From assembly GCA_021789355.1 (NCBI GenBank), contig JAJYJR010000007.1, positions 1-31,161 of the forward strand: a DNA stretch of 31,161 nucleotides. The letters are read 5' to 3'. Below are positions 1-7,981 of this stretch, in pieces (within the stretch, counting starts at the first letter, position 1; every line of letters begins with the position of its first letter). The position numbers were made by a program, and so were the translations under genes. Source of the DNA: Chloroflexota bacterium (GTDB lineage: Bacteria; Chloroflexota; Limnocylindria; Limnocylindrales; CSP1-4). The notes beneath the pieces are model-generated. The model ran no database searches and was not told where the DNA came from. It saw nothing but the letters and a program-made list of their open reading frames with translations.

Positions 1-125
1 TTGGCGATCGCCTTCTCGTATTCGGCTTCGCGCTTCAGCGCCGCCAGCTGGCGCGGCGACTGCTTCCGTTCCTTCGGTTTCTGAGGAACGAGATCGGCAA
101 CCTCGACGAATTTGATCCGGGCCAT
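1..125 (-). CDS. Unknown protein, N-terminal part only (runs off the window)
   Basis: Reading leftward from an ATG at 125, 41 codons stay open to the window edge. The peptide begins MARIKFVEVADLVPQKP and continues into a Lys/Arg/Gln/Glu-rich, probably helical stretch. A good ribosome binding site (AGAGGTGAG) lies just upstream of the ATG, which supports the start. The charged helix could belong to a nucleic-acid-binding protein, but nothing identifies a family and no function is assigned. The tRNA gene downstream of its start runs the opposite way, so the two are divergently placed. Confidence 0.55.
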   Translation of the reverse strand, partial: MARIKFVEVADLVPQKPKERKQSPRQLAALKREAEYEKAIA

Positions 126-315
126 CACTCACCTCTGTCCGCGATTCGTGTCTGAATTCCGCGGCACATGCTACGCGGTGTCGGTCGCAGATTCCACGAC
201 TCTTCATCGGTCGAGGTCGTCTTTCGCGGCCTCGACTGTCAACAACGGGACATGCTGTACTCTGGATGGCGGTTCTCCTCCAAATGGAGAGCCATTCGGT
301 GACAGCCGCCCCAGC

Positions 316-391
316 GCGCCCGTAGCTCAGCGGACAGAGCTTCTGACTTCGGATCAGAAGGTCGGGGGTTCGAATCCCTCCGGGCGCGCCA
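316..391 (+). tRNA. tRNA-Arg (anticodon TCG), CCA encoded
   Basis: A full cloverleaf can be drawn. The acceptor stem GCGCCCG (316-322) pairs with CGGGCGC (381-387), followed by discriminator G388 and an encoded CCA (389-391). The D-arm stem is GCTC/GAGC. The anticodon stem TCTGA/TCAGA closes the seven-base loop CTTCGGA, giving anticodon TCG (Arg, reads CGA). The T-arm is GGGGG/CCCTC with one G-T pair around TTCGAAT. It stands alone, with no neighbouring tRNA or integrase visible, so there is no direct sign that it serves as an attachment site. Confidence 0.97.
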
Positions 392-1219
392 CTTCCTCTG
401 GCGAATCGCGGTTGTTGACCCCTCATGGTTCGGCGATATTCGTAGTTTCCGCTGCCAGGAATCAGGTGCCCGCCCACCCCCTGAGGAAGAGTCTGGTGCT
501 CGCGATGGGACGGCCGCCGAATCAGATGCTTTCATTCGGATGGGTCAAATGCCCATTCAGACGCAGATCCGCACCTCCCGGAGCAGTCGAGAAGACCGCC
601 GCCAGGCGGCCGAGTCAGCCGGGCGTCCTGACAGACGCTGATCCGGTCTCGGCCTGTGCGGCCCCGCCGATCCCCACATCGCCCGCGCTCGCCGCGCCCT
701 CGCGCTCTTGAGGGGGAGCGCCGTGAAGTAGGCCTTCCTCGCCATCTCGGCTCGACGCACTCGCTCGTCGGGTGGCGGGATGAATTCAGGGTCGACATCC
801 GGCGTGAACCGATCCAGGAACGCGCGCCGGGTAGCCTCGGCTAGCTGTACCGCGAGTCGTGCGTGGCGTCGAGCCGGTAGGCGCCGATGGGATGGCGAGT
901 CCGTGTGGCTTCCGTGCCTGGTGAGGCCCGCTTTACCGCTGGCTGGCGTGGCCTCGTTGGCACGGCGACACGAGGCCGAAGACCTGAGTCGGCGACTCGG
1001 ATCCGATCGCCCATCGTCGGAAGACTAGCTAAGCGACATTGCGTGGGTGGGGATCCGGCCTGCATGGATCGCATAACAGGGCGCGCTCGGTTCAGCCGCG
1101 ACTCGCCGCCGAGCTTCAGGATGGCTCAAAAACATGCGGGAGGTCCCCGTTCCGGTCGTTGACACTCGCAGATTGCCGGTGCTAGCGTCCGGCGTCGGCT
1201 TCGCTACCTCGATCCGGAG
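392..1219. other. Long intergenic stretch with no intact gene
   Basis: Apart from the leftward remnant at 640-900, neither strand carries a reading frame with plausible protein composition plus a ribosome binding site. A short palindrome ATGGG-N7-CCCAT lies at 540-556. The region just before the aminotransferase gene must hold its promoter, but no clear -35/-10 pair stands out. Confidence 0.5.
640..900 (-). pseudogene. Decayed small conserved hypothetical gene (frameshifted)
   Basis: Leftward translation shows a peptide that looks protein-like rather than like an antisense shadow. One frame (about 900 to 842) reads IGAYRLDATHDSRY and then hits a stop. The next frame, from about 840 to 690, reads EATRRAFLDRFTPDV, then DPEFIPPPDERVRRAEMARK and AYFTALPLKSARARR. 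Joined across a one- or two-base slip near 842-846 they resemble the short actinobacterial/chloroflexotal hypothetical proteins built as 'HDxRexTxxARxAFLxRFexxVDPdgxLppeERaRRAExArkA'. No start codon with a ribosome binding site is evident and the reading frame is broken, so it is called a remnant. The family match is from memory of the pattern, not from a search. Confidence 0.4.
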
Positions 1220-1237
1220 TTGCTGGATGCCCAGGTC

Positions 1238-2566
1238 ATGACGACGCTCAGCCACGTGCGCGGCGCGCCGGAGCACAGCTTCGAGCGTTCGGCCGAGCTC
1301 TACGCCGCTGCTCGCGACCTCATCGCCGGCGGCGTCACCTCGGCGGTTCGCGCGGCGGAGCTTCCCCACCCGCTGTACTTCGACCATGGAAGTGGCCCGA
1401 GGATCTGGGATGTCGATGGGAACGTCTATGTCGACTACGCCCTGGGGTACGGGCCACTCATCCTCGGACACTCACCCGAACCGATCCGGAAGGCGCTGCA
1501 CGCGCAGATCGACCGTGCCCTTACGTTCGGATCGCAGCACGCACTCGAGCTCGAAGTCGCCGGACTGCTGACGGAGATCGTGCCCGGAGCCGAGCAGGTC
1601 ATCTTCGCGTCCACCGGCAGCGAGGCCGTCGCGGCCGCACTGCATGTCGCCCGCGCCGCGACCGGACGCCCCAAGGTGCTCAAGTTCGAGGGCCACTACC
1701 ACGGATGGCTCGACGGGATCGCCGCGTCGACGTCGTTCGACCCCGCACGATCCGGTGCCGCGACACGGCCGGTCTGCGTCCCGTCGACCGGCGGCATCTC
1801 GTCGGCTGCGCTGTCGGACGTTGTCGTCGCCCCCTGGAACGACCTCGCCGCGGTCGAGTCGATCGTCGCCGAGCATCGTGGCGAGTTCGCCGCGATCATT
1901 CTCGAACCATGTCTCGTCAATGGCGGCGTCATAACGCCGGTCCCTGGGTTCCTCGAGGGGCTCCGCCGGATCTGCCGGGCTGATGGCGCGCTTCTCGTCT
2001 TCGACGAGGTGATCACGGGGTTTCGGCTCGCCCTCGGCGGTGCCCAGTCCCGATACGGCATCGACGCGGATCTCGCGGTCTTCGCCAAGGCACTCGCGGG
2101 CGGCGTGCCGATGAGCGCGGTAACAGGGAGCCGCGCTGTGATGGCCGTCGTCGCGGACGGGCTTGTAGCCCACAACGGCACCTTCAACGCCAACCCTCTC
2201 GTCGCGGCCGCCGCTGCTGCGACGCTGCGCCACCTCCGCGACCACGAATCGGAAGTCTATCCGCGCCTCGACAAGCTCGGAGAAGGACTCGCGGCCGCTC
2301 TTGCCGCGGCGTCACCGCGTCTCACGGTCCGGCGCGCCGGACCGATCGTCCACACCGCGGTTGACGAACCCGACGTCGTCACCTCCGTCCGGGATCGCGC
2401 GAGCGGGAAGCCCACGCTCCACGCCCGGTTCATCGAACGCCTCCTGCACCACGGCGTCCATGCGACGCCCCGTGGGCTCTGGTACGTGTCGACCGCACAC
2501 GGAGCGGAGGAGATCGAGAGCACGGCGGCTGCCGCCGCTGCCGCCGCCGCGGAGGTCCTGGGGTGA
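1238..2566 (+). CDS. Class III PLP aminotransferase, glutamate-1-semialdehyde aminomutase-like (copy 1)
   Basis: A 442-residue PLP enzyme of the HemL/omega-aminotransferase group. Visible family features are the N-terminal GGVTSAVRA segment, the phosphate-binding FASTGSEAV stretch, KFEGHYHGWLDG, the LLVFDEVITGFR motif whose Asp binds the pyridine nitrogen, and the Schiff-base lysine (about Lys284) in FAKALAGGVPMSAV. The tail is alanine-rich. The frame is also open to a TTG at 1220. ATG 1238 is preferred because GGAG at 1215-1218 is too close to 1220, though no strong site precedes 1238 either. It is unlikely to be the tetrapyrrole enzyme: no heme genes are nearby, a second paralogue lies at 4981, and sugar-acid catabolic genes follow. 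The likely role is moving or removing an amino group on a small catabolic substrate. The substrate is unknown. Confidence 0.85.
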   Translation: MTTLSHVRGAPEHSFERSAELYAAARDLIAGGVTSAVRAAELPHPLYFDHGSGPRIWDVDGNVYVDYALGYGPLILGHSPEPIRKALHAQIDRALTFGSQHALELEVAGLLTEIVPGAEQVIFASTGSEAVAAALHVARAATGRPKVLKFEGHYHGWLDGIAASTSFDPARSGAATRPVCVPSTGGISSAALSDVVVAPWNDLAAVESIVAEHRGEFAAIILEPCLVNGGVITPVPGFLEGLRRICRADGALLVFDEVITGFRLALGGAQSRYGIDADLAVFAKALAGGVPMSAVTGSRAVMAVVADGLVAHNGTFNANPLVAAAAAATLRHLRDHESEVYPRLDKLGEGLAAALAAASPRLTVRRAGPIVHTAVDEPDVVTSVRDRASGKPTLHARFIERLLHHGVHATPRGLWYVSTAHGAEEIESTAAAAAAAAAEVLG

Positions 2567-2698
2567 GACACTCGTGGTGATCCCCGCAGCATTCGGCGCG
2601 GAGAGAACGCGAGCACCGATGCGGCGGTCATCCGCAATGGCCGCGTTCTCGTCGACGGTCGCCTGAACCCCCACATCCACGAGGTCCATCCCCGATGA
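2567..2698 (+). pseudogene. Possible remnant of an amidohydrolase-type N-terminus
   Basis: Directly after the aminotransferase stop the same frame remains open for 43 codons. It contains VIRNGRVLVDGRL, which resembles the first beta-strand of amidohydrolase/dihydropyrimidinase proteins. Its TGA overlaps the next gene's ATG (ATGA at 2695-2698). There is no ATG or GTG start and no catalytic metal site, so it is at best a leftover or a very short leader. It could be chance in GC-rich DNA. Confidence 0.15.
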
Positions 2699-3894
2699 AG
2701 ATCATCAACCTCCGGGCCACGCCAGTAACGGTCCCCGCCGAGGCGCCGTGGCGATGGAGCATGGGCATCGAGACCGGTACCACGCGGACGATCATCGAGC
2801 TCATAACGGACGAGGGTATCGTCGGCGTCGGGGAGACCTACGGCGGCGCCGGGACCGTCCATGCGCTCGACGTGGCCAGGCCGATCGTCGTTGGACTCGA
2901 CCCCCTGGAAACCGGCCTTCTCCAACATCGGCTCGCCGTCTTCACCATCGGTTACGAGACGAGCGTGCCTTCGGCTGTCCGCGGCGGTCTCGAGATGGCA
3001 GCCCTGGATGCCGCAGGCAAGGCGCTCGGCCGGCCGGTCGCATCGCTGCTCGGTGGCGCCGTTCGCCAGCGCGTCCCGGTCGCCTCGTACCTGTTCTACC
3101 GGTACCCGTCCGGCGATGGGCGGCTGGCGCCCGTCGACAGTCCAGAGCGGATCCTTGAGCGGGCAATCGAGCTGAAGGAGCGCAACGGCCACGGCGTCCA
3201 CAAGCTCAAGGGCGGCGTGTTCCCGCCCCTCGAGGAGTACGCAGCGCTCAAGCTGCTTCGCGAGCGCTTTCCCGACGATCCGCTCACCTGGGATCCGAAC
3301 GCGGCGTGGTCGGTCGAGACGACGATCCGGATCGGACGACGGCTCACCGCCGATGGCTTCGACCTGACGTTCCTCGAGGACCCGTGCCAATGGCTCGAGG
3401 GCATGAGCCAAGCTCGCGCGGCGGTCCAGATCCCGTTCGCGACGAACATGTGCGTCATCGGCACCGACCAGCTCGCCCCCGGGATCCGGCTGCACAGCAT
3501 CGACGTGATCCTCGCCGACGTCCACTACTGGGGCGGCTTCCGCGGGAACCAGAAGATGGCTGCTGTGGCTGAGGCGTTCGGCCTGGGGATCGGGATGCAC
3601 AGCGACCGCGAGCTCGGGATCTCGACGGCGGCGATGGTCCACCTCGCCTGCTCGATGCCTAATCTGTCGTACGCGATCGACAGCCATTACCACGATCAGT
3701 CGGACGATATCGTCACTCGACCCTGGGAGTACCGCGACGGGGCATTCGAGCTCCCGACCGGGCCGGGCCTCGGTGTTGAGATTGACCGTGCCAAGCTCGA
3801 CTTCTACCACCGCTACTACCTCGACCATCCTGAGGTCAACGAGTACTACGACCCGAACCGCCCCGGCTGGGTCCCGGCGCTGCCGATCTTCTGA
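2695..3894 (+). CDS. Enolase-superfamily sugar-acid dehydratase, glucarate dehydratase-like
   Basis: A 399-residue protein with the two-part mandelate-racemase/enolase layout: a capping domain of about 125 residues, then a TIM barrel. The active-site signature fits the glucarate dehydratase branch. There is a K-x-K base pair (K170, K172 in HKLKGG), metal ligands D200 (WDPNAAW) and E228 (FLEDP), an Asn in the TNMCV stretch and a likely catalytic His302 (GMHSDREL). Such enzymes abstract the proton alpha to the carboxylate and eliminate water to give a 2-keto-3-deoxy acid. The start ATG has GAGGT at 2681-2685, nine bases upstream. It follows the first aminotransferase by 128 bases and is probably cotranscribed. 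The exact substrate (glucarate, another aldarate or an aldonate) cannot be told. Confidence 0.85.
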   Translation: MKIINLRATPVTVPAEAPWRWSMGIETGTTRTIIELITDEGIVGVGETYGGAGTVHALDVARPIVVGLDPLETGLLQHRLAVFTIGYETSVPSAVRGGLEMAALDAAGKALGRPVASLLGGAVRQRVPVASYLFYRYPSGDGRLAPVDSPERILERAIELKERNGHGVHKLKGGVFPPLEEYAALKLLRERFPDDPLTWDPNAAWSVETTIRIGRRLTADGFDLTFLEDPCQWLEGMSQARAAVQIPFATNMCVIGTDQLAPGIRLHSIDVILADVHYWGGFRGNQKMAAVAEAFGLGIGMHSDRELGISTAAMVHLACSMPNLSYAIDSHYHDQSDDIVTRPWEYRDGAFELPTGPGLGVEIDRAKLDFYHRYYLDHPEVNEYYDPNRPGWVPALPIF

Positions 3895-4080
3895 GACCGC
3901 GATCGGGCCTGCTGGAGGCGTGGCCCAAGGCAGGGTGCGCGTCCCCGGGCAGCGCGGACGGGCACCAGCGCGGGCCCGCGCCACCGGGATCCATGCCTAG
4001 GCGCGGACCTCACGCGATCTCCTGGGGCCAGTAGCCGGACCTGGATCGCACCAACAGGGCGATCCGTGCGCACCGCCGAT
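3895..4080. terminator. Convergent intergenic region with a GC palindrome
   Basis: Between the rightward dehydratase and the leftward GntR gene, GCGCGGGCCCGCGC (3968-3981) is a perfect palindrome. Its convergent position suits a transcription stop for both sides, but there is no T-run and a fold would need several central bases unpaired. This is a positional inference. Confidence 0.2.
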
Positions 4081-4845
4081 CTACATGGTCACCGGCGTCG
4101 TAGAGTCAGCTGCTTCCCGCTTCCACCGAGCCGTCCGCCGAGCCTTTGTCGGCCGCCGGTCTTGGTCCTCGTCCCGGATCGCGGCGAGCAGGCGCCTGGC
4201 CGCCGCCTCCATGTGCTCCCGCGTGAGTCGGCCGACCAGGTCCGCGTCGCGGGCTCGCACCGCCTCGAGGAGCGGGTGGTGCGCGTCGAGTGGGTCCTCG
4301 GCCATCTGCCAGGCTCGGTAGAGGAACGGGAGATATCGGGTCGAGCGCTCCGTCAGGTCCGCGATCTGAGCGAGGAGTCGTGGCCGATCAGCGAGGCGAT
4401 AGAGCGTGCTGTGGAAGAGATGGTCCGCCTCGATGAACGACTGCAGGTCCCCATTCCTCTCTGCATCCTCCATCTTGGCGAACCGGTCTTCGAGGACTGC
4501 GACGTCGGCATCGGTGAGCCGCTCGGCCGCATGTCGCGCACAGAGCGACTCGAGAGCCACCCGGACCGCGTAGATCTCCTCGGCGTCCTCGATCGAGAGC
4601 GGGCTCACGACGGAGCCGCGACGGGGCGTGACGACGACGAGCCGATCGGCCTCCAGGAGTCGGAGGGCGTCGCGAACGGGCATGACGGACACGCCCAGAC
4701 GTTGGGCGAGCGGCGCGAGGCGGAGCGGCGTCCCGGGTGAGAGCGTCCCGTCGAGGATGAGGCCGCGGAGGTGGACGGCGACGGACTCGGCGAGTGTAAG
4801 CGGCAGGTCCGGTGTGGCCGGAAGACCTTCGAGTGCATCAGTCAC
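4081..4845 (-). CDS. GntR-family transcriptional regulator, FCD (FadR-like) subfamily
   Basis: A 254-residue regulator. The N-terminal winged helix-turn-helix (about residues 17-80) includes the typical GTLSPGTPLRLAPLAQRLGV and PVRDALRLLEADRLV stretches. An all-helical FCD ligand domain follows (about 90-225) with the metal-ligand pattern of this family (the ADHLFH, AHHPLLEAV and REHMEAA segments). The start is GTG at 4845, preceded by GAGGGAGGG at a suitable distance. It is divergent from the second aminotransferase, and the intervening 135 bases hold a near-consensus promoter. FCD regulators usually bind an organic acid or sugar-acid intermediate and repress the adjoining catabolic genes. 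By inference this is the local repressor of the island, with an intermediate of that pathway as inducer. Confidence 0.9.
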   Translation of the reverse strand: MTDALEGLPATPDLPLTLAESVAVHLRGLILDGTLSPGTPLRLAPLAQRLGVSVMPVRDALRLLEADRLVVVTPRRGSVVSPLSIEDAEEIYAVRVALESLCARHAAERLTDADVAVLEDRFAKMEDAERNGDLQSFIEADHLFHSTLYRLADRPRLLAQIADLTERSTRYLPFLYRAWQMAEDPLDAHHPLLEAVRARDADLVGRLTREHMEAAARRLLAAIRDEDQDRRPTKARRTARWKREAADSTTPVTM

Positions 4846-4905
4846 GGTCGTGAAGCCCTCCCTCGGTGGACATGATCGTGCTGCAGGTGCGGGTCGACAA
4901 TCAGC

Positions 4906-4935
4906 TTGACATGCGCATCACATATCACAAATATA
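4906..4935 (+). promoter_or_regulatory. Sigma-70-type promoter and possible GntR operator
   Basis: A perfect -35 box TTGACA (4906-4911) is followed after 17 bases by AAATAT (4929-4934), or by AATATA with an 18-base spacer. This is the AT-richest spot for kilobases around. Two direct copies of ATCACA (4917-4922 and 4924-4929) lie in the spacer, where a repressor would block polymerase. It faces the aminotransferase at 4981 and sits beside the divergent GntR gene, the usual place for autoregulated FCD operators. The operator assignment is an inference. Confidence 0.55.
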
Positions 4936-4980
4936 GACGACGCAGCGGCGAGTCTCTGGACCGACGGGAGGATCTCGGCC

Positions 4981-6324
4981 ATGGGCGGCGTGCAAACCGG
5001 GGCGTTGCGGTCGGACGAGCTGTACGCGCAGGCATCACGGTCGCTCGTGGGCGGCATGTCCGCCGCGGCCCGTCTGAACCCCGCGCTCGGTCGCCCCTTC
5101 TTTGCGGCCCGCGGCGAGGGCTCGCGTCTGTGGGACGTCGATGGTCGTGAGTACGTGGACCTCAACACGTCGTTCGGCGCCGCGCTGCTGGGCTACCGGC
5201 ATCCCGCGATTGACGCCGCCGTCCGGACTGCGACCGATCTCGGGACCCTCTGCGCCTTCGAGACTGGGCACCAGTCCGCTCTGGCGAAGCGGATCATCGA
5301 GGTCGTGCCGGCTGCCGAGCTCGTCCGGTTCACGAACACGGGCACGGAGACCGTCTGGCTTGCGATTCGGACCGCCCGGGTGTTCACGGGCCGGCAGCGG
5401 ATCGTCAAGTTCGAGGGTCATTTCCACGGATACAGCGACGTGCTGGGCTACAGCATGTGGCCCACTCCGGGGGGACCGGGCGAGCTGGCATCTCCCGAGC
5501 CGGTCCCCGAGAGCGCGGGCATGCCGCCTGCCGCCGCGGCAGACGTGATGGTGCTCCCGTGGAACGACGCCGACGCCCTCGAACGGACGCTCGAGCGCCA
5601 CGGCTCCGAGATCGCTGCGGTGATCATGGAGCCGATCAATTACAACTCGGGAACGATCCTTCCGCTGCCTGGCTTCCCGGAGCGGGTCCGCGAGCTCACC
5701 GCGCAGCACGGCGTCATCCTGATCTTTGATGAGATCCTCTCGGGTTTCCGCACCGGTCCGGGGTGCGCCCAGGCCTTCCTGGGCGTCACGCCCGACCTCT
5801 GCACGCTCGGCAAGTGCCTCGGTGGCGGGACGGTCCTTAGCGCATTCGCCGGTCGGCGAGATGTCATGGAGGCCGTCGCGCCCCTGGGTCTCGCGGTCCA
5901 CTCTGGGACGTTCAACGCCCACCTCATCCCCGTGATGGCCGCGCGCGCCTTCCTCGACGTGATCACCGAGCCCGACTTCTATGCGGACCTCCGCGCGCTC
6001 GAGGACTACTTCTATGCCGAGCTCGGCGGGATCTTCCGTCGTGCCGGCGAGCCGGTGCGGATTCAGGGCCTCGGCGCGCGTTTCAGCATGCTCTTCGGGC
6101 TCGAGGACGAGCCGCATCGGTACGCGGACGTCGCGCGCGCCGATCGAGGCCGGGAGACGGAGTTCTACCGGGCGGCGCTCGAGCGCGGCGTCTACTTCCA
6201 CTACTCGTGGCACCACGGGTTCTCCTCGCAGCACACACGCGCGGACCTCGACGTCGCCCTCGAGAGGATCGAGGACGCGGTGCGGAGCCTTCCGCCGCTT
6301 GTCCGGGCGCCCACGACCGACTGA
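4981..6324 (+). CDS. Class III PLP aminotransferase, glutamate-1-semialdehyde aminomutase-like (copy 2)
   Basis: A 447-residue PLP enzyme, paralogous to the gene at 1238. Motifs seen are FTNTGTETVWLAIRTARV, KFEGHFHGYSD, VILIFDEILSGFR and the Schiff-base lysine (about Lys278) in TLGKCLGGGTVLSAF. The frame extends back to 4906, but ATG 4981 is chosen because GGGAGG (4966-4971) lies nine bases upstream and the promoter at 4906-4935 would otherwise fall inside the gene. It is the first gene downstream of the regulated promoter and is followed after 170 bases by an APC permease. That suggests the imported compound or its product carries an amino group. Transaminase or mutase activity is expected; the substrate is unknown. 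Confidence 0.88.
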   Translation: MGGVQTGALRSDELYAQASRSLVGGMSAAARLNPALGRPFFAARGEGSRLWDVDGREYVDLNTSFGAALLGYRHPAIDAAVRTATDLGTLCAFETGHQSALAKRIIEVVPAAELVRFTNTGTETVWLAIRTARVFTGRQRIVKFEGHFHGYSDVLGYSMWPTPGGPGELASPEPVPESAGMPPAAAADVMVLPWNDADALERTLERHGSEIAAVIMEPINYNSGTILPLPGFPERVRELTAQHGVILIFDEILSGFRTGPGCAQAFLGVTPDLCTLGKCLGGGTVLSAFAGRRDVMEAVAPLGLAVHSGTFNAHLIPVMAARAFLDVITEPDFYADLRALEDYFYAELGGIFRRAGEPVRIQGLGARFSMLFGLEDEPHRYADVARADRGRETEFYRAALERGVYFHYSWHHGFSSQHTRADLDVALERIEDAVRSLPPLVRAPTTD

Positions 6325-6494
6325 TCACCCGAGTCGAAGAGGAGGGCTGCCCCGACCCAATGACCTCCAAGGACCGATCCGCGCGGGAAGCACGTTCCCG
6401 ATCGCACGCGGGGGCGCCCAGCGCGCTGCGACGTCGCTGCTAGGTACGGACTGGGCTCGCTGGGAGGCGGGCGGCAGAGGAGGGACGAGCGATC

Positions 6495-7976
6495 ATGGCA
6501 TCCATCACGGCTCCGGCGGCCTCCGAACCGGAGCCCGCGATCACGCTGAAGCGTGGCGTCGTCGGGCTTGTGGGAGCGGCGACCCTCGGGGCGATCATGA
6601 TGTCTCCCGCACTGGGCCTCTACGGGAACTGGGGGCCCCTCGCCCAGGATGTGGGCGTCATCGGGCCGCTGCTCTTCGCCTTGGGCCTGCTCATTGCCCT
6701 GCCGACCGCGATCAGCTACGCAAGCATCGCACGGGTGATGCCGTCGTCGGGCAGTGCATACACGTGGCTCTGGCGATCGCTCACGCCGTCCGCCGGCATC
6801 TTCATCGGCTGGATCTTGATCGGCTACTACATCGTGGCTGTCATCCTCCAGCCGTACCTCTTCGGGCTCTATTTCACCGAGCTGCTCAAGTACATCGGGA
6901 TCACCGGTCTCGACCAGTACGTGTCGGGCGCTTTGGGCGTCCTCATCGTGACGGCGATCGGTGCCTACTTCGTGTATGGCGGCATTCAGCTGTCGGTGAA
7001 GGGGACAGTGGTCCTCATCGCGATCGAGAGCATTGTGGCCGGTGGTCTCGCGCTGACGATCATTTTCGTCAAGGCGAGCCAGGGGAGCTTGAGCTTCGCA
7101 CCGTTCGACCCGAGCCAGATTGGTGGAGCCAAGGACATCGGGCTTGCGCTGATCATCATGGTCCTCTCCTACACGGGCTTCGATGTCATTAGCACGGTCG
7201 CGGAGGAGACGCACTCGCCACGGACGCTCATCCCACGGGCCACGATCATCGCCCTTCTCGGGGTCGCGGCCTTCTGGATCATCGGGACCTGGGGATTGAG
7301 CATCGGCGTCCCGATGAGCCAAGTGGACGATCTCGTCGCGTCCGGGATGACGCCGGTCACCCCCATCGCCAAGCAGTACTGGGGCGCGGCCGAGATCCTC
7401 GTGATCCTCACTGCCCTGACCGCCGCGACGGGCGTCTTCATCGCGTGTGCCGTTGGCTCGTCGCGCGTCCTCTTCGCGATGGGGCGCGAGGGTTCGCTCC
7501 CGTCGGTCTTCGGGAAGGTCCACCCGCGCTACCAGACCCCGTGGAACGCCAACCACCTCGTGTTCGGGACCTCCCTGGTCGTGACGCTCCTCTGGCCGTT
7601 CTGGCTGGACGCCAACTTCCTCGCGTCCTTCGTCTGGTGGGCCGGGGCCATCACGTTCTTTGCGCTCGTGACCTACCTATTCGTGAACCTGGCCAACATC
7701 CTCTACTTCGTCCGGATCAAGCCGTCGAGCCGAAACATCCTGACCAATATCGTCGCGCCGATCATCGGGATCGTCGTCGACGCGCTGGTGCTGTACCAGG
7801 CCTTCTTCGTCAGCCTCTGGAACGTCTCGGACTGGCGGACCGGCCAGGCGATCATCTGGTTCTGCCTGCTCGTGGCCGTCGTCGGGATCGTCTATGTCGC
7901 TGTCATCCGCGCGCGCAAGCCGGAGCTCATGAAGCAGCAGGCCCTCGTCTTCGACGAGGACGTCGCAGAGGCGTAG
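6495..7976 (+). CDS. APC-superfamily amino acid/polyamine-type permease
   Basis: A 493-residue integral membrane protein with about 12 hydrophobic helices. The first begins near residue 20 (GVVGLVGAATLGAIMM) and the last ends near 478. Family features are the MPSSGSAYTW stretch after helix 2, the GFDVISTVAEE segment near helix 6, and SRVLFAMGREGSLP followed by HPRYQTPWNA in the second half. The ATG has AGGAGGG about 11 bases upstream. These carriers import amino acids, amines or related compounds by proton or sodium coupling. Cotranscription with two class III aminotransferases suggests the substrate is an amino compound rather than a neutral sugar. It ends five bases before the next gene's start. 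Confidence 0.9.
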   Translation: MASITAPAASEPEPAITLKRGVVGLVGAATLGAIMMSPALGLYGNWGPLAQDVGVIGPLLFALGLLIALPTAISYASIARVMPSSGSAYTWLWRSLTPSAGIFIGWILIGYYIVAVILQPYLFGLYFTELLKYIGITGLDQYVSGALGVLIVTAIGAYFVYGGIQLSVKGTVVLIAIESIVAGGLALTIIFVKASQGSLSFAPFDPSQIGGAKDIGLALIIMVLSYTGFDVISTVAEETHSPRTLIPRATIIALLGVAAFWIIGTWGLSIGVPMSQVDDLVASGMTPVTPIAKQYWGAAEILVILTALTAATGVFIACAVGSSRVLFAMGREGSLPSVFGKVHPRYQTPWNANHLVFGTSLVVTLLWPFWLDANFLASFVWWAGAITFFALVTYLFVNLANILYFVRIKPSSRNILTNIVAPIIGIVVDALVLYQAFFVSLWNVSDWRTGQAIIWFCLLVAVVGIVYVAVIRARKPELMKQQALVFDEDVAEA

Positions 7977-7981
7977 ACACC

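Noticed and set aside
239..535. Leftward open frame of 98 residues containing RRDSNPRPSDPKSEALSAEL
   Set aside because: This is the antisense translation of the tRNA-Arg gene, a well-known false protein. It has no ribosome binding site.
2519..2556. GCC/GCT-rich run that could be a tandem repeat
   Set aside because: It encodes the alanine-rich tail of the aminotransferase. It is low complexity without a regular unit.
2257..3984. 575-residue leftward frame opposite the dehydratase gene
   Set aside because: Antisense shadow with skewed Arg/Asp/Val composition. The sense strand carries a clear enolase-superfamily enzyme with all catalytic residues.
6361..6444. Possible 27-residue gene between the second aminotransferase and the permease
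   Set aside because: GAGGAGGG lies somewhat far from the ATG and the Arg/Ser/Ala-rich peptide looks random. No support beyond an open frame.
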